64,000 nt of DNA from Clonostachys chloroleuca (GCA_037952775.1 JBANAY010000003.1:34720001-34784000), one strand, 5' to 3'; positions 11,721-23,774 are shown, counted from the stretch's first letter. Notes: generated by a model from the sequence alone, not told the origin. Translations and numbers: made by a program.

Positions 11721-14700
11721 TTAACAGTGGTTTGAATACCTATCCGTCGTGTCGTCTTCCGATGGGCTACTGATGAACTTCTCCTCTACCCATGGATGCT
11801 TCAAAGCCTGGAAAGCTGTAGGTCGAGAACCTGGAGAAGCAGCCAGCATCTGCCTAACCAGATCCTTGCAAGAATCACTAGCACCAGCTTCGGCCAGAGG
11901 CTGCATTGGAAATGACTGGCGCTTCGTCGCATACTTCCCCAATGCTTGGAGGCTCCCAAAGGCATGTTGTTTGGTCACAAGGTAGTAGGTGATGGCTCCT
12001 AAGGCCCATATGTCTACGGATACACCGTAAACGGTATCATCTGCTTCTTCATGAAATTCTTCGGAAATTGGATCGGGGCTATACATCCCACAGACTTCAG
12101 GCGCTTGGTAGTATTTTGTGCCAATCGCAGTTGTACGAAGAGCTGTTGATTCTTCTTGTGCTCGTTTTGATATGCCGAAGTCGCATACTTTGACCCACCA
12201 AATTGGAGAAGCTTCCATGACCAGGATGTTCTATGAATAGCCGTTAACAATATCGTTCAGATCCTTCAGGTAGGACATGCCTTACTCCTGGCTTTAAATC
12301 TCGATGAGCAAATCCATTGTCGTGCATGTAGCACAGAGCCTCCAATAGCTGACTTGTGATTGTTCTCGCCTCGGTTTCCGGGAACCTTCTTGTTAGGTAT
12401 CTTTGAAGGTCGCCTTTTTCATGATACTCCATCGTAATGAAAATAGAATTTTCGTTCTCGTACCAACCCAATGACTTGACGAAACAGTGGACATACTACG
12501 TCTGGTTAGATGGAGATTGAGGCTAGAACCAGAGGAAAATTCTGTGGTCTCTGACTCACATTCGGGTGGGAAAACTTGGCGATGGCCTCCAGTTCCCTAT
12601 TGTAATCAATATTCCTGCATTCGTTTAGTCCTTTACCAATCTCCTTAACGGCACGTAATTTGACTGGAGGACGCGGGTCCTGGCTTTCTTCAAGCCAAAC
12701 TGTCCCGTATGTGCCAACGCCGAGATTGCGACATCTTCTCCACCGATTTTCCTTTCTCAATCGCCGTTGTCGCGAGTTTGGATTCGACTCAAATGAAACG
12801 TGGCAGACTACATCATCTTCAGGAAATGTTGTCTCCATCCACGAGTCTCGTACCAAATCAGACACAAATCGTTGCCGTCTCTGCTTGACAGACGTTTCGC
12901 CCCTTTTCTCAGATTCAGCGTGTGATTCGCGACGAGTTTGAGGTGGAGTAAAAGAATTTCCATGTACTATTGGATTTACTTGGAGGGGACTTGGTATCCT
13001 TTGGGCTTCGATATCAACCAGTTGCGATTGAGGCAACCCGTCACCCGGCTGGTCGATGTTTGGGGGCGGGGATGCCAGCGTACTCCCAGATAGATTTGCG
13101 TTGGATTCCTTTAGATCTTCACCAGGGTTCTCAGGCCTAGGCCTTCGCCTTCGCTTCACTACCAACCGTGGGTTGACGTAACCTGGAGGAGGGCTTGGTG
13201 ATGAATCTCTATCGAATGATCCTCTATTCTCACCGCCAAGTTCACGTCGAGGATTCCTTCTTCGATTTACCACCAAGGGAGGGTAGGCGGGTGTTTCAGG
13301 AGGCGACTGGTAAGATGAAGGCAACCCATAATTTGGTGGACGATATCTCATAGGGTCATAATGGCTGTATATCCGGCCCCCGACTAGTTTTAGAGGTGGA
13401 GGCTGATCGATTTCCGTTGCTGTCTCATGGCTTGTTTCCTGATACGCCGCACCTGGACGTTCCGGACTAGGCGAGCCCCTGCGGCGGCCATTTTTTGACG
13501 ACTTTCGGGCTAGAACTTGTTTAAATCCTAATCTGAGGTCTGGAAAATCGGCCAGTATATGGTCTATTTGAGGGATGATTGTTTGTAGGCGTGAGTGGGA
13601 GAGATCATCGGACTTGATCGCTCGGATGAAATTCAGGAAGACTCCAGGGTGGTCTTGACATTGATCCTGTACGACTGTATCAGCGACACTAGACCAACTG
13701 TCGAGATCATCCCAAGTTTATATTTCTTACCTGGACAAATTCAATGTATTCTACCACCTCATCCCCTAATAGGGACAATTCGCTCTTCCATGCGCCAGAG
13801 ATCAGTTCTTCTTCTGGATGCTCCTCAGCGTGGCTTATCTCGTCAATATACGAGGTTTTGATCGGTTGCCCATCCCGAAGGCCTTCGGTAGAGCTCGTGC
13901 GACGAGGTAGCGGTCTGCGTTTAGGAAGGTACCCTGCCGTTGTAGGTGGTACTTGAGGATCATAAGGTGAAAGACCATCGCTTGAAGCGATATTGGTCGG
14001 CTTCCCTGTGTAATCTCGAGATGCAAAAGGGGAGTGCAGTGGAGGCGACCAGGTCGGAGCAGAAGATGGCCTAGGATTGCTTGGATTTGCCGTGCCGACA
14101 TAGCCGGTTGGAGCTTGTGGTGTTGCCTTGCCAGATAAGTCGAATGTGTCACTTGCTGAGGCATCATCTAGGCCATATCCACCTAGAGATGTTGAGATCA
14201 GCGATGGGCGTGGAACAGCAGGTACACCCCTGTTGATTCTCGCAGACCAGCGGGTCGTGTGGCTATGCTTTCGTTCAAAGTCCAACTGCTGTCCATCATC
14301 TGATATCAGTTTTCTTACTGCCCCAGCTTCCAGACGCAAATCTCGTAGGCTGTCATCTCCCGATGTCTCATACATGCTGAGCCGGCTTAGTACAGCGTCC
14401 CTTTGTTGGCGCACCAACGCTTCGAAATAACTTGAGCCGTTGTGGAGTGCATGATCAAGTACCTGCAAGGCTTTGAGTATCAGGACATGATCGGAGTGTC
14501 CAATCGCGTATGGGTCTGGAGCCCTTGGAGACAGGTAGGAGAGGAGTGCATTAAAGACCCTCTGAGCCTGGATCTCGCTACAGCAGATTTCATTAGCCCG
14601 TTTCGTTCGGTCTCGTATGCGAGGTAAGGTTGGCATGTACGCACGAGTTGCATGTCGTCTCAGAAACGAGCTGCGCCAACCCGATGTCAAGTCGCCCGCC

Positions 14701-14789
14701 ACCGTCAATGGCCTTGTAAACACATTCAACTCCAAGGCTCTCAGAGAGCAGTGTCTGAGAAAGCCCAAGCCCCACGCTAGAGTGTACAT
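11721..14789 (-). CDS. ENTH-PAH-protein kinase multidomain protein
   Basis: Five exons (14641-14789, 13731-14577, 12560-13666, 12296 region ending 12286-12495, 11721-12230) join in frame to about 940 residues. Residues about 20-150 read as an ENTH domain (phosphoinositide/membrane-trafficking fold): LILKALQVLDHALHNGS and the terminal LRLEAGAVRKLISDD match the epsin pattern. Residues about 318-385 read as a PAH domain (Sin3-type four-helix corepressor module): EVVEYIEFVQDQCQDHPGVF, then ADFPDLRLGFKQVL, spanning intron 2. A basic Pro/Arg-rich linker with an internal imperfect duplication (PPLVVNRRR / PRLVVKRRR) follows. The kinase occupies about residues 640-925, with GVGTYG, LRAVKEI, HRDLKPGN, DFG and APE all present, so it is predicted active. 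Intron 1 (14578-14640, 63 nt) is a multiple of three without stops and could be retained. Intron 2 (13667-13730) is essential for the fusion. Introns 3 and 4 sit exactly where the kinase at 4.5 kb has its introns. If intron 2 were mis-modelled these would be two genes, but the PAH homology crosses it. Confidence 0.75.
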
Positions 14790-15503
14790 CCATCTTTGTT
14801 TACCTATGTTCGGTCGGCTCGGTAATCGATTCGTTTCGAGCGTCTATTCCTGCTAGCTGCTGCTTTCAAAATACGAACGAAGTTCAAGATCGCGGGCGAA
14901 TCGCAGGTCGGTAAATCGATCCACAATAGTAGCCAAATGGAACGGCCATGGCCTTTCCCCGGTCGGTGGTGCGCAAGAAATCGAATTCTGACAAGAAACT
15001 GATACGGAAACAATTTTGCTTGATCAGCAGAGTGCCACGGTTGGCTTTGGAAGGGAGAGAATCTGCCCACCCATTTTTACGATCGGTACAAACATATGAC
15101 GTGAGCACCTGAACAAAGAGCAGTCCGCAGGCACTAGAATAGAGCCCATTGTCTGCTGAGCGCCAGTGGTGGCTGAGCAGGCTGCACTGGGCAGACAGAA
15201 ACTATACCGAGCCAGATCAGAGATAGTCAACTAAAGCGCCAGACTTCTTCACTAGCTCACCATGAAAAGGGTCGAGACTCTTACAAGCCACGACTTGATA
15301 CAGACAAGAGCATGAAGCCAGCTCAACTAGTAGCTACCCTGCATCACGCTATGACATCACAGTCTGCTGCTCAGCCTCAGTCTCTATCACGTGATCTGAC
15401 CGAGCCCTTGGCAGACTTCGTGGCGTTTTTTCGTTTCGAGGGGTTGATCGTGTGGCTGATGAACTGCAAGTTGCACCGCCAGTCCTCATCAATCCGACCG
15501 AAT
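14790..15503. other. Intergenic, nothing seen
   Basis: Promoter side of the ENTH-PAH-kinase gene and upstream of the tRNA gene; short overlapping frames only. Confidence 0.5.
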
Positions 15504-15575
15504 TCTCTTGTAGTATAGTGGTCAGTATGCGAGCTTGTCACGCTCGAGACCCGGGTTCAATTCCCGGCGAGAGAG
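15504..15575 (+). tRNA. tRNA-Asp (GTC)
   Basis: 72 nt fold into a cloverleaf. The acceptor stem TCTCTTG pairs with CGAGAGA (one G-T pair), the D arm contains TAGTATAGTGGTCAGTA (internal A box), the anticodon loop CTTGTCACG gives GTC, and the T arm GGGTTCAATTCCC carries the B box. It ends with discriminator G575 and has no encoded CCA and no intron. Confidence 0.95.
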
Positions 15576-15601
15576 AATTCTCGCCATACGACTAAGTCGT
15601 C

Positions 15602-15610
15602 TTTTTTTTT
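15602..15610 (+). terminator. RNA polymerase III terminator of the tRNA-Asp gene
   Basis: A run of nine T on the coding strand begins 27 nt after the tRNA 3' end, the usual Pol III stop signal. Confidence 0.75.
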
Positions 15611-15950
15611 CTCTCAGTTTTTGTGGTCTTTTTCCAGCCTCACTTGCGAAAATCCACATACTACCCTATAACTCGCTACATCAATAGATCAAGTCACGTT
15701 CTCGACATTTTTCATTTACAAAATCATCGACGTGATATGGTATGATCAGAAAAAGTTGTTTTGGCGTGCACAGTAACGTATTAAGCAGTAAATCGCTGAG
15801 GAAGGGCACATATCTAAGAGTATGCACTTTTGAATTGTTACAACTGTCAGATGCTTAGTGATACATCCAATAACTTCATGCAATTCAAGCCGGAATGGCA
15901 ATCCGGAGATCGCCGAGTTTACTCTCGAAAAGCCGCTGACTAATGCATAT

Positions 15951-17725
15951 TCACCCCAGACCAATTTCCGTTCTCCACGATGGATTGTTGACATTTTGCC
16001 AGGATCGCTGCTTGTCTCGAGACTTCAGCCAATCGCCCAATAACTTTCTTGTTCCCCCTGCAAAACCGTAGAGCGCATATGGAATGCCCACTTCGTTGCA
16101 GAATTCCTGCACTAGCTTCTGGGTGGTTCGCAAATTATGCCTCGGGACGCGAGGGAACAGGTGGTGGATCACCTGGAACTGAAGCCCGCCGTGGAAGAAG
16201 TCGAGCCATTCGGGGCAGTCAATGTCCATCGTGGTCCTGAGCTGTCTCTGGGGGAATGATTCGTCTGGCCCGAGGTCCATTGTGCTCATCGCGAAATGAG
16301 ACTGGACAATCTGCAGGTGAAGCGGAGACGCGACGACATTAGCGATCAGGGTGAAGAGCAGTCGCGTTTTGAGATCCGGCAGGAGAGTGTACAGGATACC
16401 GTAGCCGAACCAGAAACAGAAGAAAAGCAGGCCGAATATTTCCAGGTGCCTAAACCAGCCGGCGGGTCCTTTCTTGGGGCCGCGCCCGGAGAGAAGGTAT
16501 TCCCAGGAGAGGAAGAAGAGATTGAACCGCGCGAGGGAGAGGATCGGGTAGTATGTCCAAGCCTGGACTCGGAGGAGGACTTTGGCCATTGCATCGTATC
16601 TCATGATTCGATTGTGGTACGTAGACCGGAGGTTGGACAGAAGCCGATGAGAAACAGCGAAAATCGGCAAATGCTCAATATCGGGATCGTGCTCAGGCGC
16701 ATTTGTCACGATATGGTGGACGTTATGGCTCCATTTCCACCAACCTGCTGATAGACCGCCGAGGAAATTGGCGATGAAAATTGCGAGGACGCTGTCGAAT
16801 TGGAACGAGTGTGTGATGGAGATGTGGCTGGCATCGTGTACAACAAAGCCCAGCTGATGCCACAACACTCCAAGCCAAAACGCAGCGGTGTAGTACCACT
16901 TGAAGTAGAAGGCTAGGCCCATGCAGAGGAGGAATGCGCTGTATCGACAACACTCTACTCCATATGACGTCCAGTAATTGCATTCATATAACCCTTCATT
17001 GTAGACTCGATTGTGGAGCTCACGATACTTGGCTGCGACCTTGGCTTGCGTGAGGTGATCGGGAGAAGGATATTTCTCCAGGTCAAGGGTGGTGTACTCG
17101 TGCGTGATGGTATCCAGATACGACATTCCATCCAATGGTGCTGCTACGGGAGCGCCTTTCTCAACCTGCTCTCTGGGACTGATCTTTGGGCTCGATCGGT
17201 TCCGAAGCTCCTGTGCCTCCTCCTGATCACTGATCGAGGTTGTCACAGAGCTAGGTCTATTCACAGCAGGTTTGATCTTCTGGGAATCGGCTTCGATCTC
17301 GGCTCGGGTTCGGAAGACACCTCCTTGGAAAGGAGGTACGAAATTGATCCAGCCACCTTCGATGCGCCCAATTCGATAGCGCAGCATTTGCTGTCTGGTC
17401 TCAAGCGAATGATAGCTGCCGTGTTGAGACGCCGAGTCAGCACACCTCTGCTCTTGAAGTGTATTTAGCAATTGAACCATACGCACGCATCAACTTCGTC
17501 CGAGGCATCTTTCCCAACCATGTGCCGGATTGCCAAGTCCCCTCCAGGGTGGTACTTCATCCACCCGTCGGCCTTGATGACCTGGTCATGGAGGATGAAC
17601 ACATGGCGTCCTTCGGCGATGAGGGCTTCAATCTCGTCTCGAGTGAGGACTGGAGGGTTGCGCTTGGGTGCATCTGGGGCCGGCGGCGGGAAGCCCGTGA
17701 TGCGTCGTGCAATTGGATCCGCCAT
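15951..17725 (-). CDS. Cytochrome b5-fused front-end desaturase (sphingolipid delta-8 type)
   Basis: Exons 17487-17725 and 15951-17415, joined across a 71-nt intron, encode 567 residues. The N-terminal cytochrome b5 domain contains the heme-ligand motif WMKYHPGGDLAI and a second conserved block at the exon junction (YHSLETRQQML). The desaturase part has the three histidine boxes HDASH, HNVHH and the front-end-type QVIHH, where Gln replaces the first His. Hydrophobic segments flank the boxes. Proteins of this layout in filamentous fungi introduce the (8E) double bond in the sphingoid base of glucosylceramide in the ER, using the fused b5 as electron donor. A delta-6 fatty-acid role is the alternative, but fungal b5-desaturases of this length usually act on sphingolipid. 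The acceptor at 17416 was chosen because the nearer CAG gives the wrong frame. Confidence 0.88.
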
Positions 17726-18828
17726 GAGCGTAATTACGGCTTTATGGTTAAACGATTGATGGAGTAATCTGAGGCAAGTTGGCCCGCACCACCATTGGGA
17801 TCAGGAGGGGATGACTGGCTATTTCCTTTGTGGTTATTCTAAATATAGCAACATGGTTCGTTTTCACGCACCATCAGACGATTCGGATGATGCGGCGATT
17901 TGCAGGGTTTTCAACTTGCGGTCAGACGGGCTGGTGACGATAACGGAATCCTCAAGCTCCACCCGGTTCCGCTCAATCGTTCAACAGGATGGCCGAAGGG
18001 GCCGGTTTATTGTGGGAATGATTTAGGCAACGGTATAGCTTCGGCACCGAGGCTGAGAATGTGTCTGCCTGGTCTATCATGACTTGATTGGGGAGGTTTC
18101 AATTCTCACCACGTCATGGGCTCTTCTGAGAAAGCTCTCCTTTGGTTGTCTATTACAGGGACATAGACAGGGTTTGAATTGATGAAATAGTGTATGTCGA
18201 GACAAATGCCTCCTTCATTTGAGTCGAGGAATGGAACCCCACATGCAGACAGCTGCCTTTCCACTGGCTCTCGAGGCTACCTATCTTTCAAACTTGTATC
18301 AGTTGACACATAAGTCGCGCTATCCCAGCCGGTGCACCGCGATTCCTGAGTGCCTCTTGAATTGTTGAACGGATTATGAAGACAGCGCTGGCGAACAACC
18401 CTCTCCAATTCATCATGTGCTGGTTTGAGGCAGAAATCGGTGATCTAAAAACTAGTGTGGAAGTGTTCTTGTGAAGCGGGTGGATGGTGTGGAGAGTTAA
18501 ACTTCATAGGGTGAAGGACAGCGAAAGACAGTTAGAGCTTTATAGTAGTATCTTAATGGTGAGATATTCTTATAATTTATAGGTGAGTAAGAGCTGGAAA
18601 AAAGAGCGTTCAATACATGACCGGTAACGAATTTTGATACTCCTTTCCTGATTCATTTAGCCGCACATAGATGATATGGTAGTAAGTTGGGTTGAATTAA
18701 TGATTCTCCAGCCCTTCTTCATTGTCCAAGTCGTGCTTGATACCAAGTCATCGCTCGGCGACAATGCCATCCGTGATCATCATTCTATCTGAACATTTAT
18801 CAAATTTGCTCCATATGCCAGCTGCTCC
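17726..18828. other. Intergenic, nothing seen
   Basis: Upstream of the desaturase and downstream of the VOC gene; no gene, repeat or RNA recognised. Confidence 0.5.
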
Positions 18829-19417
18829 TCAGAGCTTGGAATGTCGTGCATTAAGCTCGCTCGGGCTGCATGTATCAAGCGCTGCCATTTGATCGAAGCT
18901 CATGTCTAGAATCTCTAGAATATTCCCCCATGGGTCCTTGCAGTACAGACAAATGGATCGACTCAACGTGTTCCGAATAGTCTTGCCAATCCTCTTCCCG
19001 CCATGCTTGACAATTTTTTCCACGAGTGCGTCTGGGTTTGAGTCCGTCACGCAGAGGTGGAAGAATCCACCTCTGTTATACTCAAATGTCTTGGCGGGCT
19101 CGAATTTGGGGTCTACAAATTCGAAGACCTCAAAACCAACTCCATTTCCGGTCGCCATCCAGGCGATCTTACACTCATTGAGAGAGTCACCATAGATATC
19201 AAAGATGGATGCGTCGGGAGTTTCGGATCGTTTGATGTGCTTGATCATTCCGCCATGGACGTGGAAGCCCATGACTTCAGTGTACCATTTTGTTACGGCA
19301 TTGATGTCCGCCACAGACACTGCAATATGGTTGATTGCTCTTGCGTTTCGCTGTCAATCGTCAATCGCTGCTAATTGCCACGGGAGTGAAAGGGGGCTTT
19401 TGCTCTACCTCGGTCAT
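18829..19417 (-). CDS. VOC-superfamily (glyoxalase/bleomycin-resistance-type) protein
   Basis: Main exon 18829-19350 begins RNARAINHIAVSVADINAV, the typical first strand of a VOC domain whose His is the first metal ligand. It continues with KWYTEVMGFHV, GFEVFEFVDPKF, GGFFHLCVTD (second His) and DPWGNILEIL (final Glu). VOC proteins bind a divalent metal and include lactoylglutathione lyase, dioxygenases and epimerases; which applies here is unknown. I join a 9-nt first exon (ATG at 19417, 58-nt intron 19351-19408) to give 176 residues. The start is the weakest point, because the open frame extends upstream of that ATG (reading RLYEEGAPEPPSIEELSA) and an earlier exon is possible. It is divergent from the dehydrogenase at 20082, with a shared upstream region. 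Confidence 0.75.
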
Positions 19418-20081
19418 AATTGCACTAAGCTCTTCAATTGATGGAGGCTCTGGAGCGCCTTCTTCGTACAGGCGGGCGTGGCTGTCATGAAATAGGCTTC
19501 ATGTCGACCTCATAGGTAACCTCACAGATAAGCTAACATACTCATATTTGCCTTGCTAGGAATGTAACGGCGATTTTGCCCAGTAGAAGCCAGAATTGGA
19601 TGGACCACCAGCGCCAAGACCAACGGCCACATGCAGCTAGTAGGGACATGCGTCAGCATTGTTCAATCTCGAAGGGGAAGACCACCTAAAGAGCCCATTT
19701 CTCCACGTCTGGGTGGACTGGTGTGATGATCCCGGAATATATTTCCGATGAGCCAACGGGGACTATTCCCGACGGCCTATCGTTATGGTTGTATAAATAC
19801 CCATCAGGCATGACGAGGGCAAATGTTGGCGGGCAATGGCCTTATCAAAAGGAAAGCGACACAGACATATCCAGGTCTCATCGCCTCGGATAGTTCTGTG
19901 ACATGTGGGAGCGGAGCCGACCTCCAGCTTCCCCGCGGTCTGCAGTTGCGGAACCGATCCTCCCCAGATTCGTGGGGTAGTATAAATAGGGATGAATAGG
20001 CATTTATCTAGAGGCGGCCGATTAGAGATACTTGATTGAATATATATTTTCTATCTTGACCCAAAAATACCATATCCAAGC
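19418..20081. promoter_or_regulatory. Shared divergent promoter region of the VOC and dehydrogenase genes
   Basis: The 660 bp separate two head-to-head genes. Facing the dehydrogenase, a TATA element TATAAATAGG lies at 19981-19990, about 100 bp before its ATG, and a second TATAAATA sits near 19791. An imperfect palindrome CGGGGACTATTCCCG lies at 19757-19771. The GC-rich patch 19915-19960 has several CGG/CCG triplets of the kind bound by Zn2Cys6 regulators, but no certain site can be named. Confidence 0.45.
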
Positions 20082-21339
20082 ATGAGAGCCGCCAGGTACT
20101 ACGGAAAGGAGGATATCCGCGTGGAGCAGGTGTCTGAGCCCAGTGTTCAGCCCGGTCAGATTAAGGTATTTGCAGCCTAGCCAAGCTATGACCGGCGAAT
20201 GCTAACCGCCTGGGTGAAGATAGCCCCATCTTTCGTCGGAATTTGCGGGACAGATCTGCACGAGTACCTCGGCGGTCCCAACTTCTGCCCAATCAAGGCA
20301 CATGGAGTCACAGGCGAGACCATCCCCGTCACGCTTGGCCACGAGTTCTCAGGCGTGGTCAAGGAGATTGGTGAGGGAGTAAAGGGTTTCACCGTTGGGC
20401 AGCCGTGTGCTATCCAGCCTACCATCTTTTGTGGAAAGTGCCCTGCGTGTAAAGTTGGTGCACGAAACATCTGTCATAATGGTGGCTTTATTGGCTTGAG
20501 CGGCGGCGGCGGAGGTTTGAGTGAAGCGGTTTGTGTGAATGCCACTCATGTTTTCCCTTTACCACATGGTGTTTCACTAGACACTGGCGCTCTCGTGGAG
20601 CCTCTTGCTGTAGCCTGGCATGCGGTTTCAGCAGCTCCCGAACTCTCAAAAGACTCTACTGTTCTGGTGATTGGTGGTGGACCAATTGGCCTGGCCGCCA
20701 TTCTTTGTCTAAGAGGCAAGGGGGTCAAGAGTATCATTGTCTCAGAGGTGGCAGCCGCCCGCCAGCGTTTCGCTAAGGAATTTGGAGCCTCTAGCATCAT
20801 CAATCCTGTGAAAGAGGATGTCAATAAAGCGATCTCAGAATTGACGGGTGGAAAGGGTGTCGATGTTGCCTTTGACTGCGCTGGAGTCCCTGCCAGGTGA
20901 GGTTTCGAATATCGGGCCACAAAGACGAAGCATACTAACATTTCTCCAGCGTGAAAAGTGCATGCGAGAACGTGAGAACCAAGGGGACAGTCGTGAATGT
21001 AGCCATTTGGGAAAAGGAAGTCCCATTCAACCCTAATTGGATCACCTGGAAAGAGAGTTCGTACAAGTCTGTGCTTGGCTATGGACCAGAAGACTTCAAA
21101 GCAGTTATTGAAAACCTTGGAACCGGTGAGTGACGCTAAATTCGGCTAAGACCTTCCCCATGACTAACTGATGTGGTGAAGGATCTATTGTGCCGCAAAA
21201 GATGATAACAGCCAAGATCAAGCTCGATAATTTAGTCCGGGATGGTATTGGTGCTTTGATTTCGGACAAAGATAACCATGTAAAAATACTGGTAGATATG
21301 GAAGCCAGCAGGGCTCCCCATAATAAGTCTGCCTTGTAG
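20082..21339 (+). CDS. Zinc-dependent alcohol dehydrogenase, (R,R)-butanediol/sorbitol dehydrogenase type
   Basis: Exons 20082-20165, 20220-20896, 20950-21125 and 21182-21339 join in frame to 364 residues, the usual medium-chain dehydrogenase length. Catalytic-zinc residues are visible in GICGTDLHEY and LGHEFSG. The structural-zinc lobe shows four cysteines in FCGKCPACKVGARNIC. The nucleotide-binding fold has VIGGGPIGL. The order and spacing match Bdh1-like enzymes that interconvert acetoin/diacetyl and 2,3-butanediol or oxidise polyols with NAD(P) in the cytosol. The exact substrate is not readable. It is transcribed away from the VOC gene from a common promoter region. All introns are 53-56 nt with canonical ends. 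Confidence 0.9.
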
Positions 21340-21820
21340 GAAAGTGTTGGTTTGCACGAATGACACTTGTAAACGATCAATATGTATCTAGTTGTAGCTG
21401 AGGAGACCGGGTATATCATTTCATCGAGTTGCGTTTCATCTCCATAACATATGATTTCAACCCAAATGTGCCATGAACAGCTATTTGACTGTTGGCTGGT
21501 CACGTGTGAGTCTACTCACCTGAGATAAAAAAATTCAAGCTACGCCGAAGGTTTGATTGCTCAATTCATCTAACTAACAACTTGACGTTATGATGAATTA
21601 GGGCCAGAATTCAACAACTGTCGGTTATCCAGGGCTACCTTAGCCTAGGATTACCTCTTATTAGCGAGGATCGACATACCCGGGTCCCCATTCATGCACG
21701 CGGTCACCGCTATCTACGGTGAAGCCGGCAAAGCTCAAATCTCCATCGATTTAATGTCAAAAGGGATCTCACGCGAAGAAGTTATCTTCTGATGCATTGA
21801 GGGACTGGGTATCGAGAGCG
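21340..21820. other. Intergenic, nothing seen
   Basis: Spacer between the dehydrogenase stop and the broken regulator; no motif recognised. Confidence 0.4.
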
Positions 21821-23716
21821 ATGGTCTTGGAAAATACCTCGGCTATCCGTACGAAGGGAATTCGAACGAGGACTCGCAAGGTGCGAACAGGGTGCATCAC
21901 ATGCAAGAAGCGCCATGTTAAATGCGACGACGAGAAACCATCATGTTTAAACTGTCTTAAGAGTCGAGGGTAGTGTGAAGGATACGCGATTGAGCCGCGG
22001 AAACATCCAAGCATACGCCGAGCCATTCAAGCACGCGCTGACCAGAATCCTCAACCTGATATTGACTGACCATTGGCCTCAATGATACTGGATTCTATAC
22101 ATCATGACTTTCCCGACTCTCTCAGCCTGTTCTATTTTCGAGAATTTATCTCTTTGTTGCAGGATCCCTGGATGGCCGGGCTATCAAATAGCCAAGGCTG
22201 CTTGTGGCGGGAGACTCTGCCCCAAGTCTGCCGCACCAACCACACTCTGAGAAACGCTGCCATGGCCGTGGGTGCGATGGGCATATTTCGAAAAGAAACG
22301 AACCTTCATGAATCAGATATATCGGCACAGTCGCATATAGCAGAACCCCGCTACCTACAAGCCCTGGCATATTACGGCAAAGCCAACGTGCATCGTTCCA
22401 GTCTTCTGCTTTCTTGCCACTGATTTTGCTCATTTTTGAATCCTTGCGCCACATGAAAATCGCCGCTTTAGACCACATCAATCATGGGATGGCATTACTA
22501 GTTTCCTTTCTTGGCGATCGCACTACATCGAGTGACGAAATTGCCAGTTTCTCTCGGAACCCTCGGCCTATCTTGGGCCAGTTGGCAGACATCTTTATGC
22601 ACTTGGCAACACAAACTCGCATTGTCTTGAAAGGTAGAATTGGCCAACATTGCCCGCTTCCAGACCTTGCGAAAGGCTTGCGGGAGCGAGGGATCTCGAT
22701 GGAAGACTTCATCGTACTACTTAGCCTAGTTTCCACGAGCAAGCACTACATCACTTCTCAAATATTTGCTTCCTCGGATGAATTTTAAGGAGCATTGGAT
22801 CTCAGTGACTCGAAGACAAGCCGAGATGGGCCCCATCATGTTGCAAGCGATGATGGGGCCAACAATTCTAGAATGTGAACATCAGCAGCAAATGGGTGAC
22901 CTTTTCGCATCGATAGCAAAGGATTCTGAGGTTCAGAAATTTTGCAACGATACCCGACGGGACATGGACTCAATGGAACAGGCGTTTCTCCCCCTGTTTT
23001 CAGACATCATGATGTCGACGACAATGGACTCGCCACCACATCTAAGAGCTCTCTATCTCCGCCTGCGCTTTCTTTCCGTCCAGGTCTTCAGCACCCCGCC
23101 ACAATATGCTTGCATTCAGCCAATAGTCGCATTAACACCTAAACTCCGCGAGTTTCTCTCCTTAGCTGAACTTGCAATTCGGATCACGCGGAAGACTACA
23201 GTATGTCGGGTTTATTCGCTCTGCGTAGATGGTGGAATTGCGTGGTACCTGCTCCAGATCGCGCTCCACTGCCGCGATCCATTGGTACGTGATGAGGCTA
23301 TATTGGCACTTGATGGCTACGCAAGCCAGGATGGACTTTGGACCACGCGGTCGCTGCATGCCCTAGCGCTTAGAAACCACGTCGTCGAGCAGCAAAATGT
23401 GAATGGGGATACGACACAAGTGCAATGGCAGAGGCTCTGGCGGCGCGAGTACTACCTAGAAGACGGAGGCGAACGTGTGGTTTTTCGCTTTCTTGAGAAG
23501 GAATTGGAACTGGATCAGTGGATTCTCGTAGAAGAGGTGGGCGAGTTTCCGGACAAGGAAGCCTGTGCTAAGTGGACACGACAGCTGAACCCCCGTCGGG
23601 CAGGTTACTTGTTTAGGAAGGGTTTCCTCATGCCAGCACAAAAGGACCAACCGGACCTCCCGGTCAAATGGATTTATGAGCTAATATATGGCAATGCACT
23701 TCAAACTTCTATGTAA
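21821..23716 (+). pseudogene. Broken Zn2Cys6 transcription factor
   Basis: From the ATG at 21821 the frame reads a binuclear zinc cluster, RTGCITCKKRHVKCDDEKP then SCLNCLKSRG, the DNA-binding domain of fungal regulators. The codon before the sixth cysteine is TAG (about 21972). The same frame has a TGA near 22068 and continues with a typical regulator middle region (FREFISLLQDPW, LRNAAMAVGAMG). It then changes frame near 22385 (YYGKA before, LILLIFESLRHMK after) and again near 22785, where the C-terminal part (to 23716, ending YELIYGNALQTSM) continues. Two in-frame stops plus two frame changes make a functional product very unlikely. The gene is convergent with the equally damaged acyltransferase next door, which it may once have controlled. 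Confidence 0.8.
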
Positions 23717-23774
23717 CGGAATTTGAAGATTCCCTCTGAGTAATATCCTGGATTCAGCTTACGCCCGCATGTGA

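Noticed and set aside
16296..16751. 151-codon plus-strand frame
   Set aside because: It is antisense to the desaturase, which has all its histidine boxes; the frame is charged low-complexity text without motifs.
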